A stretch of DNA of 64,000 nucleotides from Jejuia sp047345485 (GTDB taxonomy: Bacteria; Bacteroidota; Bacteroidia; Flavobacteriales; Flavobacteriaceae), in assembly GCF_047345485.1 (NCBI RefSeq), contig NZ_JBLFEN010000005.1, forward strand, positions 1 to 64,000, given 5' to 3'. Numbering within the stretch: position 1 is the stretch's first letter; every line of letters begins with the position of its first letter. Both the position numbers and the translations under genes were made by a program. The notes under the pieces are model-generated. The model made no database searches. It had not been told where the DNA came from and worked only from the letters and a program-made list of their open reading frames with translations. Shown here piece after piece: positions 42,601 to 50,918 of this stretch.

Positions 42601-44549
42601 TCAATGATTTTTGTGGAATGCGATGCATCTTCAATCTCTAGATTAGATACAATATCGATTAGCATTTCTAAATCTGTAGCAATGTGATTAATCTCTTCTT
42701 CTAACTTTTTAGCCTCTATAACTTTTTTAATCTTATCAAGTTCCGTTTCTTTTTCCGAAACACGATTGTGGTAAGGTACAAGTGCTTTGTCGTTAATTAA
42801 AAATTGTACACAACGCTCGGAAATTTTATCGTTATAGACGATAATATCATCCTCTAGTGCAGTGATAAAAGAAGTATCTATATAACGGACATCGTTTAAA
42901 CCAATAACTTCGCCACGAAGCGTGCGCAATTGCGATAAAACTGCTACAAAATCTTCAATAGATTTAAAGCTACTACTTTTTATTTTACCAAAAACATCAT
43001 TTGCTTTGTTTTGGGTTTCTTTGGTAATATTAGCTGCTGTTTTACGCAGTTGTACCACTTTTTCAAACTCATCAATGGCAGCATTAGCAGCTTCATTTAC
43101 CGCTGTTAAAGGTTCATTAATTAAAAAAGTATCCGGTTCGGTTATCCAATAATAACTGTTTAAAACATCAGTTGAGGCTTTGGCAATATCATCATACAAC
43201 CCATCATAATTATCCTCTTTGTTAAGCAATGTAATAAGTGCTTGACACTCTGCCATTGCTTTAACAATATCTTTATTTCCTATTTTATAAAGTAGCGTAT
43301 CTGTATGTTCAGAAGGTATAATATCTCCTTTTACAAAAGGGGTTTGCCATATTTGGATAACATGGTGTTTGGTTTGCTCGTCCTCGGTTTTAAAATAACA
43401 AAGTTCTCCATCGTTTAAAATAGTATACCCATTACAAACTATAGGTGTTTTAACCTCTTGCTCTATAACGTTATAGGACATTAAAATGTAAAGCCCCTTT
43501 TCACTTTCATAAAATACGTACAGGTAATCCTCACCATTGGGTGAACTTACTTTCTTTTGAAACTTAACATTTGAAATTCCGCTATCGAATAGCTTAAAAT
43601 CACCGGATTGTAAATAGTAACCATCAGCAAAAATAATTCCCTGATCGTCAGGTAATAGCACGCATGCATCAGCAATACTTGGTATCTTTTTTACCTCTTG
43701 TATTTTATGATTATATACAAAATACCTTGGAGGTTCTTGAAAAGGTTTGATTTCTAAAGCAATTAAATTACCTAGATCTGCATATTTGTATTGACCGTCG
43801 TCTAAAGTTTGGTCTATATGTTTTACAGGTTCATCGTAAATACCTTTACCATCATCTGTATTGTCTTCAATTTTAATGGTTAAATCCCCTCCAACAGTTT
43901 CTACAAATACTTTATCTAATATAGATATGTGTGGATGTGTGCCATATACATGATGATCTCTAGTAGGCTCTACCCAATTAAATTCGTATTGATTTGGAAA
44001 TTTAAATTCATGTTCACTACGGTTGTCCACATATTCAAGCTTACCATCATTAATTAACCATTTAAATGTTTTAATATCAGTAATACTCTCACTTAATTGA
44101 AATACCATATGCAGATAATTACCAACTATAGCAAATTTTGAAAAAATGGTATTTCTGTAGTATTTGTAAAGATTTGTAAAATCCTGCTGAAAAACATCGT
44201 TTTCTATAAGCGTTAGAGGCTGAATTGTAAAATGGTTGTTAGCATAGGTATATACACTAAACACATCGGTAAGTGTAATACCAGTTCTAAGTCCGAAATG
44301 TACATTATACCCAAATAAACAAACGTCGCCTATGGTTACAATATCTCTAGCAATACAGTTATGCTCTGTATTAATACGATTATTCGCTATAAGTTTAGTT
44401 TCAACATTACCAAATACCGTTTTACGGGCATCGTTTAATTGAGATAATCTGGAAAGAAGCTCGCTTTTTTGCTTTTGTAAACGCCCTTGAATAATTTCAT
44501 AGGTGCCACCGTCTAGTTGTATATTATTTTCTGAGTTGGGTTGTTCCAT
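39657..44549 (-). CDS. giant AAA ATPase of the DUF3686 (DNA repair ATPase) type
   Basis: A 1630-residue protein. The N-terminal third (about 1-420) is beta-rich with repeated strand patterns. The middle (about 450-900) is largely helical and coiled-coil, and more helical segments run to about 1240. The AAA module has Walker A PPGYGKTT (about 1270), Walker B MLYLDDIQ (about 1334), and MAGNPYTESGEKFQIPDMLANRAD as sensor 1/arginine-finger region. Annotations call this family a DNA repair ATPase, but I know of no direct proof. Start: the ATG at 44549 (MEQPNSE), not the upstream TTG. It closes an operon with flotillin and NfeD/YqiJ-like genes, which points to a membrane-associated role. Confidence 0.8.
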   Translation of the reverse strand: MEQPNSENNIQLDGGTYEIIQGRLQKQKSELLSRLSQLNDARKTVFGNVETKLIANNRINTEHNCIARDIVTIGDVCLFGYNVHFGLRTGITLTDVFSVYTYANNHFTIQPLTLIENDVFQQDFTNLYKYYRNTIFSKFAIVGNYLHMVFQLSESITDIKTFKWLINDGKLEYVDNRSEHEFKFPNQYEFNWVEPTRDHHVYGTHPHISILDKVFVETVGGDLTIKIEDNTDDGKGIYDEPVKHIDQTLDDGQYKYADLGNLIALEIKPFQEPPRYFVYNHKIQEVKKIPSIADACVLLPDDQGIIFADGYYLQSGDFKLFDSGISNVKFQKKVSSPNGEDYLYVFYESEKGLYILMSYNVIEQEVKTPIVCNGYTILNDGELCYFKTEDEQTKHHVIQIWQTPFVKGDIIPSEHTDTLLYKIGNKDIVKAMAECQALITLLNKEDNYDGLYDDIAKASTDVLNSYYWITEPDTFLINEPLTAVNEAANAAIDEFEKVVQLRKTAANITKETQNKANDVFGKIKSSSFKSIEDFVAVLSQLRTLRGEVIGLNDVRYIDTSFITALEDDIIVYNDKISERCVQFLINDKALVPYHNRVSEKETELDKIKKVIEAKKLEEEINHIATDLEMLIDIVSNLEIEDASHSTKIIDNISLIFATINQLKAGLKNKLNTLGEKEATAEFAAQLKLVDQSIINYLDIATTPEKTDELLNKVSVQLEDLEGRFADFEDFIAQIIEKREEVYNAFEARKNGLVEARNRKAVTLEAAAKRILKGVSKKAQSFKTTVEINGYFASDLMITKLRDIVNNLKDLDDAGKAEAIETGLKVAKEDAVRKLKDTQDLYEDGENIIKLGKHKFGVNKQPLDLTIVYKDNTLKYHLTGTDFYQTIVNETLTQSKKYWNQELVSENDTVYRSSYLAYKLFIDTSLNIDTLSNTKLLDLVKAESSKNYSEGYIKGVHDEDAAKILTALRDKHQDLGLLRYEPIVRAYAQFFWNALDSTTKADWNQKIKASGEVLTAFPESKAHNVLIKQLCNALKSTVFKASIAKYYKGEADKLDVQAAHYLFDELQSDNTFCVSKTAQDVYDSFIKTLKSKKVITAFKASLKKALGDNKISIDAVQLTTQWVSSFVKSELKEHRAYIYEVVALILFKTEANSNSIQVNPSLVISNLKGSHDTIQNGNFEFNYHNFIHQSEVFYTVEVPAYLAYRNAKHSVTEALKDSLKLEEFKPRVLSSFVRNKLIDQVYLPLFGDNLSKQLGSVGDNKRTDRMGMLLLISPPGYGKTTLMEYMANRLGLVFMKINGPAIGHEVTSVDPLTANNAAAREELKKLNLAFEMGNNVMLYLDDIQHCNPEFLQKFISLADGTRKIEGVYNGKPKTYDLRSKKFCVIMAGNPYTESGEKFQIPDMLANRADIYNLGDVIGDTVDLFKLSLIENALTSNPILHQLSSKYFDDIYQLITAVETGSRDSLNLTGNHTKQEIQDYLDVLDKVVSIRDTVLKVNATYITSAAMDDSYRTEPSFKLQGSYRDMNKLVAKVVPIMNDKELQTLLLSHYENESQTLTTAAEANLLKYKELTNTIDVTESKRWETIKTTFIKNNKLKGFGNQNDMVQVLNQMMTFSEHLEGIKEVLKKGLDK

Positions 44550-44690
44550 AGTTTTATGCAATTATGGCTCTAATTATATTAAATAAATTTTCAATCTTTT
44601 TTTATCTCTTCATAATAGTAGAACTATAGCTTATTTGTTGGTTTTAAACAATTTATCAAAAGACGTTTTATTTAAGTCAAAAAACCTTTT

Positions 44691-45070
44691 TCAATTTTCA
44701 ATATCAGGGATTACTTCAATAATAGTAGAATTGTATGTGATATTAGAAAAAAAACCTTTTGTTAAACGATATTTTATAGAATCACCTTTATGGGCAATTG
44801 TGTAATTATCGTGGTTACTTCTAATAATAATTTCGTTGTTAATCTTATCCTGATAAAGAATAAATATCCGTTAGGATCATACTTAGGTGAATTTACTACA
44901 TTATGCCCTCTTCTGCTATTATTACTTGCTACGGTAAAAACGACTTTATTTACATAATCTTTTTTTATTAAAACTCCACTTATATATTCATCTTGAGACA
45001 ACTTATTATCTACAAAATATATTAGTGTTAGAGATAATATTATTATTAAAATAATTTTTACTTTTGTCAC
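44691..45070 (-). pseudogene. small membrane-anchored protein, frameshifted
   Basis: From a GTG at 45070 the frame gives TKVKIILIIILSLTLIYFVD, a membrane anchor, then to GYLFFI. There it shifts: one frame runs on as RIRLTTKLLLEV to a stop at 44774, while the next frame reads DKINNEIIIRSNHDNYTIAH and continues with protein-like sequence to PDIEN and a stop at 44691. One missing base near TTTATCAGGATAAG restores about 126 residues. It may be a genuine mutation or a sequencing error. It lies between the flotillin and ATPase genes in the operon. Family unrecognised. Confidence 0.62.
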
Positions 45071-45108
45071 TAAACGTCTAAGATTTCAAATATTTATTTC
45101 TAATTTAA

Positions 45109-47175
45109 CTATCCTAACTTTTTATTAGATAAACCTAAACCTTTAGCCAAATTTGATAGGTTTTCAAATAAGCTAGCTTCACTAGAATCTGTTGTTTTAG
45201 ATTTTAAATCTATTAACAAATTAGCAATGGTTAGGTTTTTAATATCTTCAGAAGAAATGCCGTATTTAGTAGCAAACTCTTTAACTTTTTCTAAAAGATT
45301 ACCCTTTACATCATCACTTCCTAAAATAGCATCTTTAACCTCAGTAATATTATCAGAATGATTAATTAATCTATCTACACCTTTAGACTTTGTAATTTGA
45401 CCGACAATTTGATCGAAGAACATAGTTTCTCCACCAACAATATCAATATTAGCAGCTTTTAAAGCTTCACCAATTACATTAGCTTGTGCATCTGCAATTT
45501 CTTTCTGTATATTAATTTCAGCTAAATCAACTTGAAGTTCTTTATCTAAGCGTAGTTTAAACTCTTCGTGTTCTTTACCAACACCGTCCAGTTTTTTCAT
45601 AGCTTCGGCTTTTTCTTCAATACCAACAGCTTCTGCTAAAGCTTTTTCTTTAATCACTTCTGCCGCTGCAATACCCTCTTCTTTAACAGCACCTGCTTTT
45701 GCTAAAATACCAGCTGCTTCTGCTTTTGCTTTTTCTTCAATAATATTAGCTTCAACCAAACCTTGGCGTTCATTAGCATCAGCTTTTGCATGCATTACTT
45801 GCGCTTCAGACATTCCTATGGTTGCCTCTTCTTTAGCTTTTGCTTCCGCTAGGGTTTTTCTTGCTTCTGCTTCTTTTTGGCTAGCTTGTTTCTTAGCTTC
45901 TGCTTCAATATTTATTTCTTCTGCTTTTTGTTTAGATGCTTCTTTTTCCGCCTCTGCAGCTTTAATGGTTTTAATTAAACTTTCTTGCGCGTTAGCTTCA
46001 GCTATAGTTATTTTTACTTGCTTTTCTCTATCAGCAGTTTTAAAAGCCTCAATATCTTTCATGTTTTCCTGCTCCTCAACCACACCTTTTTCTAGCATTA
46101 CACGATCGCGGATAACATCTTGAATGTTTTTCTTTTCAACCTCAACAACTTTCTCTTTTTCAATTTGAGCAAGTGTAACAATGCGTTCTCTTTCGGTAGC
46201 CTCCAACATTCTGTCTTTTTCAACACGCTCTGTCTCAACAGCATCTGTACGTTGCTTATTTTTGGCTGCCACTATAATTTGGCGTTCCATGTTTTCTTCG
46301 GCTACTTTTACCTTTTCCTGTGTAGAAATTCTAGCACTTTCAGATTTTAAACGTTCCTCTTCTGCCACTTTTAGGGTTTCTGCTTCCTCACGTGCTTTTA
46401 TATTTGCAATTTCACGCTTTTGTTGCTCTTCTTTTTCAGCGAGTTGTTTATCTAGCTCTAAAATTGCTTCTCGCGCCTCTACATCTTGCTTGCGTATTAC
46501 TTTTTCTTCGTCACGCTTAATAAGGTTAGCTTTCATATTTTGTGCAGCTGTAAGCTCTGTAATTTTTTTGATACCCTCGGCATCCAAAATATTATCAGAT
46601 TTTAAAAACTGTACTGAGGTTTGCTCTAAATAATCTATGGCACAATCTTCTAAAGTATAGCCATTAAGGTCAGTACCTATAATGTCTACAATTTCATCAC
46701 GAAACTCTCTACGTGCTTCATATAATTCTACAAAGTTGAATTTTTTACCTACAGTTTTTAAAGCTTCTGAAAACTTAGCCTCAAAAAGCTCCTCTAATGT
46801 TGAAATATCAGAAGCTCTCTCACAACCCACAGTTTGTGCTACTTTTTTAATAAAATCTACTTCATTATTAACTCTTACAAAAAAGGCTACTTTAATATCA
46901 GCTCTCATATTATCTTTACACAACAAACCATTATCTGCAATACGTTCTATTTGAATTTTCTTTACTGAAATATCCATTATTTCAACTCTATGAAATACGG
47001 GAACGACGTACAAACCTTTGTCTGTAGCAACCTTAGTGCCTTTAAAACCTGTTCTAACTAAAGCTTCCCCTTGTGGTACTTTTTTGTAAAACAGTGCAAT
47101 AATTGCAAAATAAACGATAATTAAGAATAGAATAAGCCCGATACCTATTCCGATAAACTGTGAAATGTTTTCCAT
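45109..47175 (-). CDS. yqiK: flotillin-like protein (YqiK type)
   Basis: A 688-residue SPFH protein. One N-terminal membrane helix (about 8-29) is followed by the band-7/SPFH domain (about 34-210: KVPQGEALVRTGFKGTKVATD, VVPVFHRVEIMDISVKKI). A very long Ala/Glu/Lys-rich coiled coil (about 210-560) has the AEAK-type heptads that make flotillins assemble, and a C-terminal segment ends LSNLAKGLGLSNKKLG. Organises membrane microdomains. Lies 31 bases downstream of the NfeD/YqiJ-like gene, a pairing also known as yqiJ-yqiK in E. coli (established), and upstream of the giant AAA ATPase. Confidence 0.92.
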   Translation of the reverse strand: MENISQFIGIGIGLILFLIIVYFAIIALFYKKVPQGEALVRTGFKGTKVATDKGLYVVPVFHRVEIMDISVKKIQIERIADNGLLCKDNMRADIKVAFFVRVNNEVDFIKKVAQTVGCERASDISTLEELFEAKFSEALKTVGKKFNFVELYEARREFRDEIVDIIGTDLNGYTLEDCAIDYLEQTSVQFLKSDNILDAEGIKKITELTAAQNMKANLIKRDEEKVIRKQDVEAREAILELDKQLAEKEEQQKREIANIKAREEAETLKVAEEERLKSESARISTQEKVKVAEENMERQIIVAAKNKQRTDAVETERVEKDRMLEATERERIVTLAQIEKEKVVEVEKKNIQDVIRDRVMLEKGVVEEQENMKDIEAFKTADREKQVKITIAEANAQESLIKTIKAAEAEKEASKQKAEEINIEAEAKKQASQKEAEARKTLAEAKAKEEATIGMSEAQVMHAKADANERQGLVEANIIEEKAKAEAAGILAKAGAVKEEGIAAAEVIKEKALAEAVGIEEKAEAMKKLDGVGKEHEEFKLRLDKELQVDLAEINIQKEIADAQANVIGEALKAANIDIVGGETMFFDQIVGQITKSKGVDRLINHSDNITEVKDAILGSDDVKGNLLEKVKEFATKYGISSEDIKNLTIANLLIDLKSKTTDSSEASLFENLSNLAKGLGLSNKKLG

Positions 47176-47206
47176 TGTTAATTTGGTTTTGGTTTTAGAT
47201 TAAATT

Positions 47207-47947
47207 TTAAAATTCGACGTTATTCATATTAAATGCATCTTCCTCCACATCTTCATAAGGGAGTACCCAATAAAAATTTCCGTCGTCAGATTTTTTAATA
47301 ACTAGTATATGTTGTTTGTAATTTATAAGCTGACCATCAAATGATTTTGCATAAATAGACATGGGATTACCATTTGCGACTACCTCTGCAGACCCCATTT
47401 TTTGTTCTGAAATTTTTGAAAGCATTATGCCTTCCATACCCGCTAAATCTGTTGGCAAATCCCCATCTGGATTCAAGTTTTTAAAAAATCCTTTAAATGG
47501 TGTTGTAAAAATTTTAGTTAAAATTAAAGACGGCAGAATACCTGCTAAAAGTAATGTGTAACCAAAATTAGTATTATAAGACATTGTGATACTTGTTGAA
47601 ATAACGGTACACAACCACCAAATAAAAATCCAACAGGTAAACGTGAACATAAATGGTAAGCCCACAAAATTAAAATAGATGAGCACCATTTGCCACCATT
47701 CTAATTTTTTGTTGGGGTTTTTAACTACATCTTCTTTATTAATTTCAGCATTTGCAAGGTCTGGTAAGTTGGTACTGCTGTCTATTGTGGCGTTTACATC
47801 CACATCGGCATCAATATCTACATCTATATCCAAATCAAAATCAATACCAGATATCATATTAAATATCCAATATAGAATTAGTAAAATAACTAAAAGACTA
47901 AGTATAATATTTACAGACGAAAATGCAATGTCAATAACTGAATTCAA
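47207..47947 (-). CDS. NfeD/YqiJ-like OB-fold membrane protein
   Basis: A 246-residue membrane protein. The first helix (about 12-33) is followed by a strikingly acidic tract (IDFDLDIDVDIDADVDVNAT, about 35-54). Three more helices occupy about 84-160, and a soluble C-terminal beta domain (about 165-246: DLAGMEGIMLSKISEQKMGSA, LINYKQHILVIKK) fits an NfeD/YqiJ OB fold. The partner of flotillins in many bacteria. The Asp repeat may bind divalent cations; that is inference. First gene of the operon. Confidence 0.82.
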   Translation of the reverse strand: MNSVIDIAFSSVNIILSLLVILLILYWIFNMISGIDFDLDIDVDIDADVDVNATIDSSTNLPDLANAEINKEDVVKNPNKKLEWWQMVLIYFNFVGLPFMFTFTCWIFIWWLCTVISTSITMSYNTNFGYTLLLAGILPSLILTKIFTTPFKGFFKNLNPDGDLPTDLAGMEGIMLSKISEQKMGSAEVVANGNPMSIYAKSFDGQLINYKQHILVIKKSDDGNFYWVLPYEDVEEDAFNMNNVEF

Positions 47948-48259
47948 TAACTATGTGTTTTAGATTTTGAGTTTTGTAATAAGGAAATAATCATAAACAA
48001 TAATAAGGAATTTTGCTCTAATTCTCATCAGTGTTTTCTGATTTGATTTTAGTAAATTAAACTCACCAAAATACATTTATATGTATAGTATTAGATTAAA
48101 ATGTTACAAGTATTTGGAACAAATTATAATACAATATAATAATACTACATATCGCACTTTGTGTTATATAATTGAAAAGCAATTGATTACTGTTTTTTCT
48201 GGCATATATTTTGTGGTTTTTAAAAACAGCTAAACGTTAATTCTTAAAACTAAATAACT
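47948..48259. other. divergent intergenic region
   Basis: These 312 AT-rich bases separate the flotillin operon from the TPR gene. Each side must hold a promoter, but the only candidate is a degenerate ATATTTTG with an upstream TTG near 48180-48215 for the rightward gene. No ORF or repeat seen. Confidence 0.5.
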
Positions 48260-49645
48260 ATGAAAGTTTTTCAATTTATATCAATATACATTTTATATTT
48301 TACTGCTAGTTTCTCTTTTAGTCAAGAACATATAAGTTCGTGTAATACTAAGTTATCTATTTTTCATGAGTTGGTAAAATCAAAAAATTATGATGCAGCC
48401 TACGAATCTTGGTATTATGTAACAAAAAATTGCCCTAAATTAAGTATTGCAGTTTATAGTGATGGCGAAAAAATACTAAAGCATAAAATAAAAACATCTA
48501 AAGATTCTGAACAGAAAGAGTTTATAAATACATTGCTAAACTTATGGCAAAAACGCATTGAATATTTTCCTAGCAAAACACCAAGAGGATTATATGGATC
48601 CAAAGGTTGTCAATTAATGTTTGATCAAAAAAAGCTACTTCAAAAAAAGAATACTGAATTATTTAAATGTTTTAATACAGCCTATAAAACTGATAATGAT
48701 ACATTTACTAATCCTAAAAGTTTATACACTTATTTTTCGTTAACTGTAGATTTATATAATGATGGAAAAAAAACAATAAAAAAGGTATTTACTAATTATG
48801 ATATTATTGTTGAAAAAATAGAAGAAGAAGTAAAAAATTATTCTGAAAAGTTAAATACTTTAAGTACTAGAGAAGATTCTGGTATTGTATTATCTAAAAA
48901 AGAATTAAAACTTAAAAGTGTATATCAAAACTACTTAAAAAACTACACGCTTATTTCTAAAAATATTGATGCTAAACTAGGTGTAATTGCAGATTGTAAA
49001 AATTTAATTCCACTATACCATAAGGAGTTTGATAACTATAAAGAAGATGCTGTTTGGTTAAAGCGTGCTGTAAATAGAATGTATCAAAAAAAGTGTACAG
49101 AAGCACCGTTATACGAAAAACTTGTAAAAGCTTACGACGCAGTGGCACCCTCAGCAGATACCAAATATTTTGTAGCCACCATATTAATAAAAAAAGAAAA
49201 ACTTAAAGAAGCAGAAAAATATTTAAAAGCATCATATGATTTAGAAACGGACAGCTTTAAAAAATCTAAAAGAGCTTACAGTATTGGTTTAATACTTAAA
49301 ACATTAAACAACTACTCTAAGGCACGCCAATATTTTAAAAAATCGTTACAACATAATCCTTCAAACGGTAAACCACATATAGCTATAGCATCTATGTATG
49401 CAGCTAGTGCTAAAAATTGTGGCGAGAGTAATTTTAATAAAAGAGCAGTATATTGGTTAGCTGCTAAAGAAGCAAGAAAAGCGTTAAAAATTAATCCGTC
49501 TATAAAAGAAGAAGTGAGTAAATATGTATCTAGATATATGGCTTTAGCACCATCAAAACAAGATATTTTTAAATGTGCGTGTTCTGGTAAAATTATCACT
49601 ATAGGTTGCTGGATTAACGACAAAATTACAGTTCCCAAACTGTAA
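48260..49645 (+). CDS. exported tetratricopeptide repeat protein
   Basis: A 461-residue protein. A signal peptide (MKVFQFISIYILYFTASFSFS) precedes an N-terminal helical region with HELVKSKNYDAAYESWYYVTKNCP, then a long charged coiled segment (about 165-240). Two to four TPR units follow (about 270-430: KYFVATILIKKEKLKEAEKYLKASYDLE, YSIGLILKTLNNYSKARQYFKKSLQHNP). The end, CACSGKIITIGCWINDK, is Cys-rich. Probably a periplasmic scaffold. Divergent from the flotillin operon. A worn copy of its 3' end sits at 38758-38815, so a paralogue once existed elsewhere in the window. Confidence 0.82.
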   Translation: MKVFQFISIYILYFTASFSFSQEHISSCNTKLSIFHELVKSKNYDAAYESWYYVTKNCPKLSIAVYSDGEKILKHKIKTSKDSEQKEFINTLLNLWQKRIEYFPSKTPRGLYGSKGCQLMFDQKKLLQKKNTELFKCFNTAYKTDNDTFTNPKSLYTYFSLTVDLYNDGKKTIKKVFTNYDIIVEKIEEEVKNYSEKLNTLSTREDSGIVLSKKELKLKSVYQNYLKNYTLISKNIDAKLGVIADCKNLIPLYHKEFDNYKEDAVWLKRAVNRMYQKKCTEAPLYEKLVKAYDAVAPSADTKYFVATILIKKEKLKEAEKYLKASYDLETDSFKKSKRAYSIGLILKTLNNYSKARQYFKKSLQHNPSNGKPHIAIASMYAASAKNCGESNFNKRAVYWLAAKEARKALKINPSIKEEVSKYVSRYMALAPSKQDIFKCACSGKIITIGCWINDKITVPKL

Positions 49646-49666
49646 CTACTATATTTTACTGTTTAG

Positions 49667-49697
49667 TAGTTATTAACTTAACATTTGTTAATAACTA
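49667..49697. terminator. hairpin after the TPR gene
   Basis: TAGTTATTAAC (49667-49677) and GTTAATAACTA (49687-49697) form a perfect 11-bp stem with a 9-base loop, 22 bases beyond the TPR stop. It lacks a T run, so termination is likely but not certain. The rest of 49646-49891 shows nothing else. Confidence 0.55.
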
Positions 49698-49891
49698 ACA
49701 AAAGGCTACACACAAATCTTTAAATGTTTTATATATTTGTAAATATAATATGTATTTTTAAGGGATTAATTTTAGTACATTACTATACTTTTTGAACTCT
49801 CATGACGTTAAAAAGTAAAGGATTTATAAAACAAATATGCATTTTGTCGATGTTTTATGTCGCTTTATAGATGTTTTTTCTGTTAATTCTT

Positions 49892-49920
49892 TTGCTAACT
49901 CCCTTTTTTTTATACATTTG
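49892..49920 (+). promoter_or_regulatory. promoter of the PID-CTERM-type gene
   Basis: TTG (49892-49894), an 18-base spacer and TACATTTG followed by C (49913-49920) form a full consensus promoter. Transcription should begin at about 49927, at or next to the ATG ATG pair (49928, 49931), implying a near-leaderless mRNA. Confidence 0.75.
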
Positions 49921-49927
49921 CGTCCCA

Positions 49928-50125
49928 ATGATGATACAAAATAAAAGAACATTAGCCTCAATCTTATTCATATTAATAAGTTTTGTGTGTATTGCCCAAG
50001 GTGGTGGAAATATACCTCCGCCTCCACAACCTCCGCCTCCAGTAGGTTTACCCATAGATGGTGGTATTTTTATTGGCCTTTTAGTTGCAGTATTTTATGG
50101 TGGAAAAAAATTGATGAAAAAATAA
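49928..50125 (+). CDS. small PID-CTERM-type sorting-domain protein
   Basis: A 65-residue protein: signal-like helix (KRTLASILFILISFVCIAQ), a short Gly/Pro-rich mature stretch (GGGNIPPPPQPPPP), then LPIDGG, a hydrophobic helix (IFIGLLVAVFYGG) and a basic end KKLMKK. This matches the tripartite C-terminal sorting signal with a PID motif seen in Bacteroidota (PID-CTERM, from memory). The presumed protease partner is not in the window. An in-frame ORF extends to 49871, but the promoter at 49892-49920 excludes it. Confidence 0.7.
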   Translation: MMIQNKRTLASILFILISFVCIAQGGGNIPPPPQPPPPVGLPIDGGIFIGLLVAVFYGGKKLMKK

Positions 50126-50141
50126 ATCCTTTATAGAGTTT

Positions 50142-50729
50142 TTAATCCTTTTGCATCAATTTAGCAACATACTTACCTAAAACATCAAACTCTAAATTAA
50201 CTTTTGTTCCTTTTTTAAAGTTTTTAAAGTTAGTATTTTCATATGTATAAGGTATTATTGCTACACTAAAAGTATTTTTTCCAGAATTAATTACTGTTAA
50301 ACTTGTACCATTTACAGTAATAGAACCTTTCTCTATAGTTAGGTTGTTTAAACTAGCATCATATTCAAAAGAAAAATACCAACTGCCTTCAGCATTTTTA
50401 ATATCTGTACATATAGCCGTTTGGTCCACATGCCCCTGTACAATATGTCCATCTAGTCTATCGCCTAACTTCATGGCGCGTTCTATATTTACTTCATCTC
50501 CAACCTGTAGTGTGTTTAAACTCGTTTTAGCCAAGGTTTCGTTAATCGCCGTAACAGTATACTCATCACCATTTATCTTTACCACGGTTAAACAAACCCC
50601 ATTATGCGCAACACTTTGGTCTATTTTTAATTCGCTTGTAATATTGCTTTTTATAGATATATGAAGATTATCTTGTTCTTTTTCTAAATGCGTTACAGTC
50701 GCAAGAGACTCAATAATTCCCGTAAACAT
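50142..50729 (-). CDS. ribE: riboflavin synthase, alpha subunit
   Basis: A 195-residue enzyme that dismutates two 6,7-dimethyl-8-ribityllumazines to riboflavin. It starts MFTGIIESLATV; two lumazine-binding repeats are visible (NGVCLTVV with NIERAMKLGDRLDGHIVQGHVD, and GSITVNGTSLTV with FSVAIIPYT). Length is standard. Divergent from pdxA and convergent with the PID-CTERM gene. No FMN riboswitch seen upstream. Confidence 0.96.
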   Translation of the reverse strand: MFTGIIESLATVTHLEKEQDNLHISIKSNITSELKIDQSVAHNGVCLTVVKINGDEYTVTAINETLAKTSLNTLQVGDEVNIERAMKLGDRLDGHIVQGHVDQTAICTDIKNAEGSWYFSFEYDASLNNLTIEKGSITVNGTSLTVINSGKNTFSVAIIPYTYENTNFKNFKKGTKVNLEFDVLGKYVAKLMQKD

Positions 50730-50764
50730 AGTATTATGTGTTTATTTGGTTAAATTTGCACAAC

Positions 50765-50772
50765 CAAAAGTA
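50765..50772 (-). promoter_or_regulatory. ribE promoter, -7 element
   Basis: TACTTTTG on the minus strand fits TAnnTTTG 35 bases ahead of the ribE ATG. No TTG at the expected -33 distance. Confidence 0.45.
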
Positions 50773-50918
50773 CATGAAATTTTTTCATTTTTATATTTTT
50801 AAAATATGAAATGAAATAAATAATATTCGTTAAAAAAGTGAATGGTGAAGTATGCTATTCTTAAATGAAAAAATTTACTGTCAGTACAATAAAATTACAA
50901 ACAAAAGTTAGACTATTG

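Noticed and set aside
45818..46954. Ser/Ala-rich plus-strand ORFs opposite the flotillin coiled coil
   Set aside because: They mirror the Ala/Glu/Lys-rich codons of the flotillin gene on the other strand and have no promoter or plausible protein features.
50730..50864. FMN riboswitch upstream of ribE
   Set aside because: The region is short and AT-rich, without the conserved GC-rich helices of the RFN element.
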